This document shows positions 1-11,815 of a stretch of 64,000 bases of DNA, in pieces (position 1 is the stretch's first letter; each line of letters begins with the position of its first letter). The DNA is from Pratylenchus scribneri (lineage: Eukaryota > Nematoda > Chromadorea > Rhabditida > Pratylenchidae): the NCBI GenBank assembly GCA_030063045.1, contig JAQSEB010000072.1, positions 372,001-436,000 of the forward strand, in the 5' to 3' direction. Below the pieces are notes generated by a model. The model was not told the origin of the DNA, made no database searches, and saw only the letters and a program-made list of their open reading frames with translations. The translations under genes and the position numbers were made by a program.

Positions 1-1
1 C

Positions 2-739
2 TGCTTGCTTCGATTGGCGAATCACTGTGATCAACAATCGCAAAAGGGCAATGAGGTGAATATTTGTAATTTGTTCAAAGTGAATTTATTGAAAAATGAT
101 GGGAAAAAACATGTAAATGAGAGGTAAAATTCAAAAATCAATTATAGTACAAAATAAAAATTAAATATTTTTAATTTTTTCCAGGAAACTATAATGTATT
201 TGATAATTACAACCAATCTAATCTCATAAAATTCCTAGTTATTAAAACTCAACTGAACTTTTTCCTATAGATCTTTTCCCCGAAATTGTAATCAAAATTG
301 AATTAAAATTTCTATATTTTTTTGTTTATATTCAGTAAAAATTTTCTCGACTATAGTCTGAGCCGTAATTATCAACTGAATGAGAATACATTGGCAATGC
401 GCTTGATTCTTCCACTCGACATTTTTTATGCCATTCTCTACACTTTTTTCACGGCATTGTCCGTTGTTATTCGAATCTACTATAAATATAAACAAGAAAT
501 AACAAAAATTGATTATATTTTCTATTATTATACGGCCAATGTGGTTGGAATTATTTAAATTTTTTTTTATTCATTAATTAATTTTCCAGCTAAATTATAT
601 TTATTTGACTGTGACCACCATTGTCTATATTCGCTTTATCAAATTCATTGGCCAAAAGAGGAAAAATGCCTACAATTCACAACATCCATCGGAACAATCA
701 AAAATTTATTTTAAGCAATTGAAAGCACAATGGCAATGA
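2..739 (+). CDS. 7TM serpentine chemoreceptor-like protein, 3' part
   Basis: This is the C-terminal part of a multi-pass membrane protein whose 5' end lies left of the window. I read exons at 2-123, 336 to about 535, and about 591-739, joined in frame by GT-AG introns; the stop is TGA at 737-739. The middle exon starts SKNFLDYSLSRNYQLNEN, a short loop like the one before a late transmembrane segment in nematode Sra/Srab-type receptors. Two hydrophobic stretches follow (LILPLDIFYAILYTFFTALS and YIYLTVTTIVYIRF), then a short basic cytoplasmic tail ending KQLKAQWQ. Such receptors sit in the plasma membrane of sensory neurons and bind chemical cues; that role is known for the family and is not shown here. 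Membrane topology is clear from the sequence; the exact receptor subfamily is a guess. Confidence 0.55.
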
Positions 740-1788
740 AAATGATGAAAAATGATGAAATAAATGAACTTATTTTATTTTAAAGAAATTTCATTCTAAT
801 GCAAAATTCTTTTCATATTTTCTTTTTTTCACCGTCCATTTTATTTATTTTCTATTCGGATTTTATTGGCGGTTTTTTTACCAAACTATAAAAAATAAAA
901 AAAATGTCCCCATTTCACAATTTTGACATTTATTCTTATAATAATGCCGATTTGTTGCTTCATTGTGAATTTCTATGTAAATTTTCATTGTACATTAATT
1001 TCTTTTTTATTTGCCGACTGAACATCTGCAATTACTGACTGTTGGACACAATAAAAATTTATTTGTTTTGTGTTCAAATCGCTCTATAAAATAAGATGCT
1101 TTGCTGATGAATTTTTCCATTTCAATTAAATTCATTTCCAAATTCATTTTTAACACCTTTTTCAAAATTTAATACTTTCTATTGCAAAGGTGTAAGGTGC
1201 AAATGTTTTGGGGCAACAAAACATTTCAACACTACTTTTCGTTTCCAAAACATTCCCAATAGCTGCTTGCCCGCAATTAATCAATTTTCAATTCCAACTG
1301 AACTTGTTAGAGTGAAAGAAGGAGCAAGTCAAGCCTCACAGCCTGACAGAGAAAAGAGAAGCTGTGAGAGAGAACAGCACAAAAGGGGAGTTAGTCAACG
1401 GGCCTTCCAACTCGCCTCAAAATTAATCCCCGACGGACATCTCATCGCGGGGAAAAGGACTGCACTGATCAATAGGTCCGAGAATTAATTATACCGGAAT
1501 TTTTAAAAAAATATTTCAAATATTAAGAAATAACTCGAGAGAGATCCAGGCCAAAAAATGCCGAAAAATTTAACATTGCAAAAATTTATGGGCCTTTATT
1601 TTATCTGCCATTTTTGCATCCTATATATTTATCCATTCCATTTCCTTATAGGAGAATCCAACAAAATATACATTAAATCACCATTGGCATTAAATCCTCT
1701 TATTACTTACAAATAATATTTTTTAATGTTTTTAGATCTATAACCATCAAAAATTTAATCACCAGCCAATTTCAACATTTCAATTATT
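740..1788. other. Intergenic, AT-rich
   Basis: About 1 kb between the chemoreceptor stop and the dynamin start. It contains an open frame at 1267-1488 rich in Arg, Gln and Glu that resembles nothing I know and has no splice support. The last 200 bases are the probable promoter and 5' leader of the dynamin gene, but no clear box is visible. Confidence 0.5.
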
Positions 1789-4700
1789 ATGGAAAAGTTG
1801 ATTGACGTTGTGAACAAACTTCAAGGTAAATTCAAATTTTAATTAAATAAAATAATAAAAATAATTTCATTTCCATTTCAGCGGTGTTTTCCAGTACAAA
1901 TATTGGCGATTTGAATAAGGAAATTCAACTTCCCCAAATTGTTGTCATCGGCGCTCAGGTAATGAAATATTTTATTTGAAAATTTCATTTGAAAATTTAA
2001 GAGTGCCGGAAAAAGTTCAGTTCTTGAGGGAATTGTTGGGAAGGACTTTTTGCCTCGGGGCACAGGCATTGTCACTCGACGTCCACTGATCCTGCATTTG
2101 AATTTTTGTGCAACTGACAATTTATTTCGCACAAAATCAAAGGGTTATTATTTTGAATATAGAATTTAAACAATAAAAATGAATAATTTAGTTGGTCCGG
2201 AAACTGATTTTGCGCTCTTCGAACATAGACCAGAGGAAGTTTTTGTGGATTTTGATGAAGTTTGCCAAGAAATCGAAGCGGATACCGACTTTGTTGCTGG
2301 CGATAACAAAGGAATTTGCTCACAACCAATCATTCTGTCAATTTATTCCCACAAAGTTGTGCAATTGTCTTTGGTGGATTTGCCCGGAATTACCAAAGTT
2401 CCAGTTGGCGATCAACCATTCAATATTGAGGCAAGTTATTAGGGTTATCCTAAGTCGATTCTAGATTTAGGTTTCCGTATTCGGTAATCCTTCGGAATTG
2501 CGGTCCCAAAAAAATTTTTTTTGAATTTTTTTAAAAATTTTTCGAAAATTGTTTTCTGGGGGTTTTCAAGGGTGTAGAACACGAATTTGGCATCCATTTT
2601 GTCATATCTTGCCATCTTGGTAAGATAATGCCGACTCTTGTCAAGAAAATGTCAAGGGGGAACAAGGTCAATTTTCAAAATATTTTTAATATAGGCATAT
2701 TATAGCTCATTCAATGCAGCTCAACGAGCTGCATCTAATGGTACCATTTTTATTCTAAAATATTGCGTTTCGCGCAAGTTATGGCCAAAAGAAAAATTTA
2801 TCTTGGTAAGGTATTAAGACCTATAACTTGCGCGAAACGCAATATTTTAGAATAAAAATGGTACCATTCAATGCAGCTCGTTGAGCTGCATTGAATGAGC
2901 TATAATATGCCTATATTAAAAATATTTTGAAAATTGACCTTGTTCCCCCTTGACATTTTCTTGACAAGAGTCGGCATTATCTTACCAAGATGGCAAGATA
3001 TGACAAAATGGATGCCAAATTCGTGTTATACACCCTTGAAAACCCCCAGAAAACAATTTTCGAAAAATTTTTAAAAAAATTCAAAAAAAATTTTTTTGGG
3101 ACCGCAATTCCGAAGGATTACCCCGGATTCCGTTCCGGTTCCTAAAAAAATTCTCTGTTCCATTTCCGGCTCTCTCCGTTATTCGATTTTTTAAAGACCT
3201 TAAAAATTGAAAAAAAAATGTTCATAAATTTCCAAATATTTTTCTGGGTTCGCTTTAATAAAAATAACAAAAAATAGAAAAAATAGTCCATTAAAGAAAA
3301 ATATACCAAAATAGTCCTGGGTAATGTAAATTTTAAGGCAAAGATGGCCGAAAGGGGGCGATTTATAATAAAAATGGTCCCAGCCAGAACCACATTGTAA
3401 AATTTTAATCGTTCTAGTATTTGCCTTTGAACAACTTCTTCAAATTTATTAAAAAGATAAAATCTCAATTTTTATTTTTTTTCAGGAACAAATTCGCGAA
3501 ATGATTATGGAATACATCGACAACCCGAATTCAATTATTTTGGCCGTCACTGGGGCTAATCAGGATTTTGCCACATCCGAGGCAATCAAATTGGCTCAGG
3601 AGGTCGATCCGGGAGGGGAAAGGACATTGGCAGTTTTGACCAAATTGGATTTAATGGACAAAGGAACAAATGCGATGGATGCATTGAACGGAAAGATTAT
3701 TCCAATAAAGAGGGGAATTGTTGGAGTGTAAGTGGGAAAAATATTCACAAAAATTATATATTTACCCATTTTAGGATTAATCGAAGTCAAGCGGACATTA
3801 TGGCCAAAAAGGAGATCACAGAATGCTGGGAATATGAACGGAATTTCCTCCATCAAAATTATCGAAGCATTGCACATCGAAATGGGATCAAATATTTGGC
3901 CGGAATTTTGCACAAAATGTTGATGGTAATTTTATTGTTTTTTTATAATATTTAAATTCTTTATTTCCAAGGAACACATTTATTTATGCTTGCCGGATTT
4001 GAAGGAACGAATTGAACAAAATATCGAAAAGTGTGAAAAGGATATGGAACATTTGGGCGACACTGTGCTTGATCCGCAATCAAAATTGCTGGATTTGATC
4101 AAACAATTCGTGTCAGCCTACAACAATACAATTATGGGTGTTGGAGCCGATATGATGAATACGATCAAGGAATTTAAAATTCAGGATGATCTGTATGTTT
4201 TTGTTTTAAACATTATTTTTTAAATTGATTATTTTAAAATGGGAAAATGAATTTAAATTTAACAAAATCAGCAGGACTCAATTTTAGATACTTGTCAATT
4301 ATATCTATGTGCAGATTTTTCTCTCCAAAATTACCTTCAGTTACCCCCAAATTTTAAAATACCAAAATCATTTTTTTTCATTGTTTTATAATCAAATATG
4401 AATAATTAAATGAATTTCAAAAAAAAATTTTCGAATCTGCCCACAGATAACCGACGAGAACGAGAAGTATTCAATTTTATTCCCCACATTGCTCTTTTTC
4501 AAAAAACCACATCTAAGTTTAAAACTCAAATTCTACCTTTTGGTCAAATCATTTTGTCAAGAATAATTTTTTTCATAATCATATTAAAAAATTATAAAAT
4601 AAAAAATTCTTTATATTTAATTTTTAATAATTTTAGATTTGGTGGCGCAAAAATTTCCTGGATCTTTCACACTTTATATGCCCATGATTTGGATGGACTC

Positions 4701-5823
4701 AGTTTGGAAGATGATCTCAAAACGGAAAACATCCACAAAGCCGTTCTTCAAACTGAGGCAAATTTCTTTTATATACCAGAAAAATTTTTTAAAAATTATA
4801 GGGTTTGCATCCTTCAATTATTGTCCCGGAAAAGTGCTTTGAGGGATTAAGCAACAAACAGATTAAACGTTTGGAAAAGCCAAGTCTTAAATGCGTCGAT
4901 CGCGTCCATGAGGAAATGAGAAATGCAATCAAATATTGCGGCGATGAGGAATTGGTTCATGAATTAAAACGTTTCCCGGCATTTGCGGCCCAAATTTACA
5001 ATTTTGTGGTTCACATGTTGGATGAGCGAACGAAGGAAACAAAGAAGTCAGCCAAAAATATTTAATAATAATTTAATAAATCAAAGATTCATCCAAAAAT
5101 CGATTGGTTCCCATGTTGGTTTCATCAACACAAAACATCCGGACTTTTCATCGGAACATGCATTGTTGATGATGCTTATGAAATTGGAGCCGAATGTTTT
5201 TGCCATGGCCCAGCATCAGGCGCAAATCAATTCTGAATCATATGGGGCAAAATTGGTGAAGGAAATCAATCAATCGGACCAGGAAATTGAGGAAAAATAT
5301 GAAGGAGAAATTACAAGGAAAATGTCCAAACGAGACTGGGAGAATTGCATTTTGATTGGTTAGTATTTTATTTATATTTAAATATAAATTAATTTAATCT
5401 TAGGTCGTCTTGTGAAGGCCTACTTCAAAATAATTCGCAAATCTGTGCAGGACCATGTAAAATTAATTTGTTTTGAATTTTTGGTAAAAATAATTGAATT
5501 TTATTTTTAGACGCCGAAAGAAATTTACAGCGAATTGATCCATTATGTCAAGGTGAATAATTAATTAATTAATCGACTGATTTAATTCAAATTTTAAAGG
5601 AAAATTTGCAAAATGGTTTGTTGATGCATCTTTTGAAGAAATCCGCCGATATGGATTCGCTGTTCAAGGAGGATGTGGAAATCGAACAGCAACGTTTGGA
5701 AACGCAAAATCGATTGGAGGTGAATTTCACATTTCACTAATTTAAATTAAATATATTTGAAATTTGCAGACTTTGCGTAAAGCGGAACATGTTTTGGATG
5801 AGTTATACAATTATGCGCTTTAA
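1789..5823 (+). CDS. drp-1: Dynamin-1-like protein (DRP-1), mitochondrial fission GTPase
   Basis: Large GTPase of the dynamin family; DRP1/DRP-1 assembles on mitochondria and peroxisomes and constricts them. Spliced exons: 1789-1825, 1882-1958, 2002 to about 2110, about 2189-2430, 3486-3727, then further exons to TAA at 5821-5823. The N-terminus [12 protein letters not shown] and the P-loop GAQSAGKSS match DRP1 closely. DLPG (G3) and TKLD (G4) follow, then the stalk, with INTKHPDF and [12 protein letters not shown] near-identical to DRP1. The C-terminal GTPase effector domain runs from [19 protein letters not shown] to the end. No PH domain or Pro-rich tail is present, as expected for DRP1 and not for classical dynamin. 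Two introns appear to use GC donors (after 2430 and after 4757), and the intron at 2431-3485 carries a foldback element. The junction near 5047-5087 needs a weak GTCAGC donor to keep frame. Confidence 0.93.
2483..3122. mobile_element. Foldback element, 300-bp inverted arms, in drp-1 intron
   Basis: Two arms of about 300 bp (2483-2782 and 2823-3122) are near-perfect reverse complements around a 40-bp centre. The outer ends read GGTAATCC and GGATTACC. Flanking octamers CCGTATTC (2475-2482) and CCGGATTC (3123-3130) match at 7 of 8, as expected for an 8-bp target-site duplication. It has no coding capacity. It lies wholly inside the intron after the GC donor at 2431 of drp-1. It shares end sequence, arm length and duplication size with the element at 24961-25575. 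Confidence 0.88.
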
Positions 5824-7089
5824 TTGGTGAGAAGAAGAAGGAAGAAGGGGATTCGATTATGAAGAAAGAAGAGAAATATTTTTTTTATTTTATTGACGAA
5901 ATCAACACAATATTGACACTATTGACTCTGATGAGAAAAAAAACCTTTTATTATTTTTATAAGAACATTCACTTGAATTAACGATCTTATCTTAACCCCA
6001 TATTTTCAATTTCAAGCTAATTTTTCATTTATGATAAAAAGATATATTTTCGAACTATTATTATTTTTATTCGGATTGTTCATTGTTTTGTAGGAAAGAA
6101 AAATTGTCATTTTTGCTTTCAGGAAAAGGAAGCAATTATTTTTCATTAGATTCGATTGGGTTTTTCGGCCTCTCTCTCTTTAATTAGATTGTTAAATTTA
6201 CTAAAAGAGGCTATTCAAATAGAATATTTTTAGATATTCTCCTAAAAATAAAAAAAAAGTAATGGCTCAACCTCATGTGGAGGAACAACAAATTGTGGCG
6301 GTGGTAGTGGAGGTGGAGGAACGAACTGGGTTCTTGCTGATTGATAAATGTTTTAAAATCCACAAATTTAATGATAATTTCTCTATACTTTAGCCAATAA
6401 ATTGTCTCTCATTCATTCATCATTATCAAGTTGTTCAAAAATAGAATAAACAATTCAAGAAAAAATCACTTTTTTGGAAAAAGAAGTATTAAAGATGGGA
6501 ACTGTAATAAATTTTGAATAAAATCAGATAAGTGGGATTTATTTATCCCAATCTTGCGCGATCATATTCCCACCCTACCATTTACATCTTTGGTTATATA
6601 ATAATAATCAATATATTGAAAATAAATTGAATGAATTTTGTGTAGATAATCATTCAACCATTAACATCGAAAAAAATTTCAAGAAATAAAGACATTGGAA
6701 TTGGTTGATTATCCCTTTTATTTTTCTTCTTTTCTTGTAAACATTTGCAAATTCTTATTCAAGAACATGCTCGGATGAAAAGCCATTTGTCTTTTACGAC
6801 GAATTGGTTCACCAACAAGGTACAAAGCGATAAACCCTTGTACAAATGAAAAAGATTAGATCGAAAAGCATCACGGCCAATTCGGTTTATGGAATTAATG
6901 GATAAAATAGTGAAGTGTATTTGACGGTTTTTGCTTATGAATTAGATGATTCATTAAATATAGCTATGGCTGCACTTATTTAATTTGTCGGGGTAACAAT
7001 TGTGGAATCTATCCATCCCAATCCCAATTCTAATCTAATTGATATAAATTTGAATAGAATAGATATATCTAACTATTATAAAATGATTG
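5824..7089. other. Intergenic, with relic of a Gly-rich gene
   Basis: AT-rich DNA between drp-1 and the hAT element. Apart from the relic at about 6250-6470, I see no supported gene, RNA or repeat. Confidence 0.5.
6250..6470 (+). pseudogene. 3' relic of a Gly-rich protein gene (paralogue of 12684-13202)
   Basis: An open stretch at about 6262-6345 reads GSTSCGGTTNCGGGSGGGG, then TNWVLAD and a stop. It is followed by DNA that aligns with the 3' end and trailer of the Gly-rich gene at 12684-13202. Both have GGTTCTT.CTGATTGA at the stop, then AAATG, a stretch ATCCA..AATT, GATAATTT, ATACTTTAG and TAAATTGTCTC. Upstream of the Gly block nothing matches the Lys-rich N-terminal part of the intact gene. 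I infer a partial duplicate or the decayed end of a sister copy; a short second exon of a live gene is possible. Confidence 0.5.
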
Positions 7090-7097
7090 TGTAACTC

Positions 7098-9725
7098 CAG
7101 AGGTGCCAGATTTTTTTTTCAGAAATCAGACAAATTGTTCCCAAAAATCAGATTTAGGGGTCAAAAATCAGATTTTCGCCTTACGCTATTAAAAATGCTT
7201 TAAACATGTTTATAAATTTTTTATTCAGTAAAAATGTAAACAAATCATTCATATTTTGCGCTCCCTCCAATTTCATCCAATAATTTACGATTAGAAATGA
7301 TCATTTCATACATTTGGGGACATGTAAAATCATAATTCACTTTCGTCTGGGCAAGGGCTTTCACAGTTTCAACATGTAGCGAATTTCGCACATCTGTCCA
7401 TTGGGAACCGGCCAGAGAAAATACTCGCTCCACAAATGCATTTGAGACCGGTATGGACAAAATCATGCTGACCAATCGGTAGAGTTCAGGCAAATCTGCT
7501 TCGAATAGCTTCATCCATTTTGCATCGGCCGTCCATTTCTGGAATTGCTCGTTTGGGATCCCTTTCAATATTTGATTTGCTTCACTGACTTCATCAAAAA
7601 GATTGTTGAATTCCGGAGCAATTTGTTCAGCCAGTTTCAAAACATCGGCATGCGAAATTTCAGGCGAATTCAGCGCAATCCAATCGAGCTTTTCCGGAAA
7701 GCGTTCGGAGCGGAACCACACTTCCAAATAGGACAGAACACAATCATAGAATTTCTAAAAAATTTAATTTTTTTTGTTTAATAATTATAATTTTTCAACC
7801 AAAAATTCCTTTTCAATTTCCTTCCTTGCGTTCTCCTCGACTTTCTGCAATGCCAAATTTGTTTGCGCGCCAAAAAATTGTTGCATTTTTCTCTGTTCAA
7901 TTTTTTCTCGAAATTTTTGCATTTCGACCAAAAGCTGCGGCAAAATGGCCTTTTCTCTCTAATAAATCAATTTATAAAACCTATTTTTAAAAATACAAAC
8001 TTGGAGTGCATCAATAGATTTGTTAAAAATGCCCATCACATGATGCAGGAAATGTAAAACTGCAAAAGATGTATCGGAAGACTCAACGAAAAAGTCATAG
8101 AGCATTGCTGAACAATTTTCTTCTTGGCCAAAATATGGCAAAAGCACTTCTTCCAATTTGATAATTTTCCCCAGAATTGTTTCCATCGTGGTCCATCTTG
8201 TCGGCCCATGATTATTCAAAGCTGTGAAATCAACCTTAATTTTCATTATTTACTAATAATTTATAAATAATTACTCACATCCAAACCCTCACAGAGGCTT
8301 TTCAAATTTTCAATCCGTTTTGTTGACGTTTTGAAATGTCCAGTCAATTTAAAAATGATTGCCTCAATGTCATAGGCCCGGCCATTAATTCTCATTTGAT
8401 TTGTTGATTGTTGCCGACCTGGCCGCGTTGTGTAGAATATGTGCAGGGCAGCCGATCCCGATGAGCGATTTTTTTTGCTGCCGTAGGCCAAAAAATACAT
8501 TGTTTTGTCCTCTTTGTTCAGGCCCTCCGAAGTTTGTGTAGGTATTGTCGGCGCAAAAAGAAGATAAATTCGTAAAATTGAGCTTATGTCGATCAAATAT
8601 TTTATTGATCCATTGTAGAATCTAATTAATTAATTTAATTCAAATTGCATTTAAAATTTTACTTGTTCAGATGTTTCGCCCGGAATTGACTCCAAATCCA
8701 ATAGGCGAACTTCGATTCCTTTTTCCTTTGTAAAATATCGCACAATCAATGGAAACAATTTCACGTTGCCATGATTAGAGGCATCGATTAAAATGGAAAA
8801 TGGCTGATTGCCCAAATTATGGCGAATTTTCTTCACTGAATATGGCGTCAACACACCTTTTTTGTTAAGCAGCATTATAAGAAATATTCGAATAAATTTA
8901 TAAACCAGTTAAAATTTTGGCCGTTTTTGTCCTCGCACATGAAAATTTTTTTGCAATAATGGAATCCGGAAAAATCGTTCTGAAGAGTCCATCTGACGAC
9001 ACACAATCAGTTGTTTTGAATGAAATTGCATGACGAGCAGTGTGATATGCCCATGTTCCTTAAATTACAGTCTAAACTTTGTTTTTCAAAATTTCAACCT
9101 TCAGCTGCAAGAATTTTTCGATCCTGATCAGTTTGTGTTGATGTACTGGTTGCGAATTCTCGAATAGGAATGCTTCGGTTTGCAGCCTTGGCCGCTTTTT
9201 TGTGTTTCTCCGTTTTTTGATGTAAAGAAATCGCCGTTTTTCCAGTTGCAGTTAAATTTATTTCGTCGTTGCAGACCAAGCAATGAGCAAATTCATCGCC
9301 TTTCTTGCTTTTTTTGGTGTGCGGAAATTCAGTCGAATATGATTCCAAATAATTATTTTTTCTTTTTGGAGGCGCCATTCTCTAATAATTTACTAGTAAA
9401 AAATAGCAAACAATTAAAATAAGGGATGCAAAAGAAAAAGTTATTTTTTGTCATATGTTCATTTAATCTTTAATGATAGAAAAGGATGAATAATGAATAA
9501 TCTTCTTATTATTATTATTTATTATTTAAAATACATAATGATAATAAAATTTAAATTATTAGACAATTTTTATGCGAAATTTAAAATTTTTCCAAAAATC
9601 AGACAAAATTAGACAATCGGGTCAAAATCAGGACAAATCTGAGAAATCAGGACATTTTCATTTTCTCAGATTTGACTCTTCAAAATCAGGACAAATCTGA
9701 GAAATCAGGACATCTGGCACCTCTG
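7098..9725. mobile_element. Decayed hAT-superfamily DNA transposon
   Basis: A 2.6-kb element bounded by inverted ends CAGAGGTGCCAGAT (7098-7111) and its reverse complement ending at 9725. Flanks TGTAACTC (7090-7097) and AGTAACTC (9727-9734) match at 7 of 8, with the right copy one base offset, which fits an old 8-bp hAT duplication. Subterminal repeats of the type CAGATTTG/CAAATCTGA occur at both ends. The interior encodes a BED-finger/hAT transposase on the minus strand. Confidence 0.85.
7245..9378 (-). pseudogene. hAT transposase with BED zinc finger, broken
   Basis: Reading right to left, the first exon (9378-9094) starts MAPPKRKNNYLE and contains a BED/C2H2-type finger (HCLVC...H...H, residues about 32-58). 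The next block contains TWAYHTARHAISF and PDSIIAKKFSC, then a DASNHGNVKLFP block (8875-8651), all recognisable as the hAT catalytic core. At 8596-8261 the conserved signal passes between two frames: GCPAHILHNAA is in one and INGRAYDIEAIIFKL in another, so at least one frameshift is present. The end (7727-7245) is the hAT C-terminal dimerisation domain with PVSNAFVERVFSLAG. Transposition by this copy is unlikely. Confidence 0.82.
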
Positions 9726-9734
9726 TAGTAACTC

Positions 9735-10034
9735 ACAACCCTGCTCTAAAAGGATATTCACAATAATTTGATTATATTTATTGCCAAATAATTATTTTTG
9801 ATTGTATATATCTTTTCATAAAATTATTAAATGATTTTATTTTATTTTTTAGTCATAAATTTAAGTAAAAAACTCCCAAACTACCAAATTTGTGAGTCAC
9901 TATTATTTTTGCCCATCGCTTAATCATAAATGACAAATTATACTTTCAAAATAAATATATTATATACAATTTTTAGTCCACAAAATTATAATGAGAAAAT
10001 TTAAATTCTTTTAAAGTAATAAATTATTTTTCAG
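9735..10034. other. Short intergenic, AT-rich
   Basis: About 300 bases between the hAT element and the APP-domain gene. Nothing recognisable apart from a possible acceptor (TTTTCAG) at 10028-10034 leading into the next gene. Confidence 0.4.
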
Positions 10035-10072
10035 CTATTTTCGTCAACATTTTCAACTTTATCCTTGCTGTG

Positions 10073-11815
10073 ATGTTGGCCATTTGCTCTTTATTCAAAC
10101 CAAAATATATTTTTTTGAATTTGGTCCTTTTGGTCCTTTTATGTCTTGGCTCCTTGACTTTGGCCAATTTCTCATCAGCAGCGGAAAATGTAGGTTTTAT
10201 ATTTTATTATTATTTAAAATTAAACCTCATGAAAAGAAAAAATACAAAAAAGGATGAACAAAAATAATGATAATTTTTTAAATTCAATTTTGGCAATTTA
10301 CCATTAATTCTCCTTTTAATTTTATTGTTTGACTAATTTATCTAAAAATTTTTAATATTGTTTTATTCAATTCAGGTTGAGTTTGAGGAGGAAGAACTTT
10401 TAATTGCCGAACAATGCGGCTATCAGACCAAATATTTTTTGAATGGGATTTGGGTGAATGATCCCACCACCCATTGCCGCCACCTCCAAAACTACAATTC
10501 AATTTTGAAATATTGTGAACGGATTTTTAAGCGCAAAATTTCGAAAATTGTTTGTATAAAATAAAATTAATTTAATATATTTAATTATTTCAGGCACCAT
10601 TCAAATTTAATGTTCTTATTGATAATTGGTGTGTCAAGGATGGCTCGAATTGTAATAAGCATTACACTGTTCGTCCATATAAATGTTATGGTAATCATTT
10701 TTATAAATTTTTAGACACAGCATTTGTCAAAATTAAACGTAAAATTTTTTGAATTTATTTCTCTCATTAAAAGGACAAAATTTTCAATCGTAATTTCAGC
10801 TGACTAAAATTACAAATTTTTGAAAAAGGCATCTAAAAACCTGATTTTCGATCTTCCTTCTATCATCTTTGGTAATTTTTGAAAGATATAAAAAAATAAA
10901 TATCAATTTCCAAAGCAATAAGTCTAAAAAAATTTATTCGTCGGTTGTTTAGGAAATTCCTCAAATTCAAAAATTAAGTATTAAAAAATTTGCATTTTTA
11001 TAGCTTATGAAGAGCCACTGGCAAGTACATCGAAACCTGCTACTCATCCCGGACAATCGGACATTCCAGCGGCGCCTCATGATCATGAAACAATGACTAC
11101 AAACATGGGCTTTTGGATCTACTTGGCTTTTATGCTTATGATTGGGGCCATCACTGCCATCTACATCATTTTGAAACGCCGTCGATCGGTTCAGAATAGT
11201 GTGCCCGCCGAGCAAACAGTCGGGTAAAATTTAATAAGAATTTTTTTAAATAAAATAAATTAATTTTTATTGATAAAATTTCTTATAGGTTTAATTAGTT
11301 GAAAAAAGATTTACCAGTTAAAATATATGCAAATTTAAAATTTTTTATTTTGACGTAATACTTATTATGATTATAAAACTATGGAAAAATATTATTTTAG
11401 GTTTCGGATCTTATGTCCGATTTATGGGTAACATAGGATGATTATTGGGGATAAAAATATGGGTGTAGATAATAGAATTGGACAAAATCGGTTTTAAACC
11501 GGGATTTTGGCAAGATCTGGTTTTCGATTTTATAAAAATGTCGGTTTTGGTTTGATTTCAGTTTCTGTTTCTCCTATTTTCGGTTTAAAAGAGCATTCCC
11601 AATTTCTCTTTTATCATTTTATAACAATTCTTTTCCTTTAATCTTTTGGCAATCGGAAACGAAAATAACTTCATGATCGGTGTACAACATACTTTTAACT
11701 CAAATGAATAGCCCTTAAAATTTTAATTCAAAACAAAAAAATCCATTTTTCTAACATTTATTACTCAAATAATTTTCATATTTTCAGGTTTATTCGTGAA
11801 GTGCCTTCTCCATGA
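10073..11815 (+). CDS. Small type I membrane protein with APP growth-factor-like domain
   Basis: Spliced exons: 10073-10189, 10376 to about 10552, about 10595-10690, about 11004-11222, and a last short exon ending in TGA at 11813-11815. The start at ATG 10073 gives a long hydrophobic leader (FLNLVLLVLLCLGSLTLA), probably a signal peptide; the frame is open back to an acceptor at 10034, so an upstream exon is possible. The ectodomain has EQCGYQTKYFLNGIWVNDP, ILKYCERIF, IDNWCVKDGSNC and HYTVRPYKC, matching the Cys pattern and spacing of the APP/APL-1 E1 growth-factor-like domain. A His/Pro/Thr linker follows, then one membrane helix (MGFWIYLAFMLMIGAITAIY), KRRR and a tail ending FIREVPSP. The copper-binding, E2 and NPTY parts of APP are missing. 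An alternative acceptor near 11288 would end the tail as GFN. Confidence 0.68.

Noticed and set aside
1267..1488. 73-residue open frame upstream of drp-1
   Set aside because: No recognisable domain, non-ATG start, no supporting splice sites.
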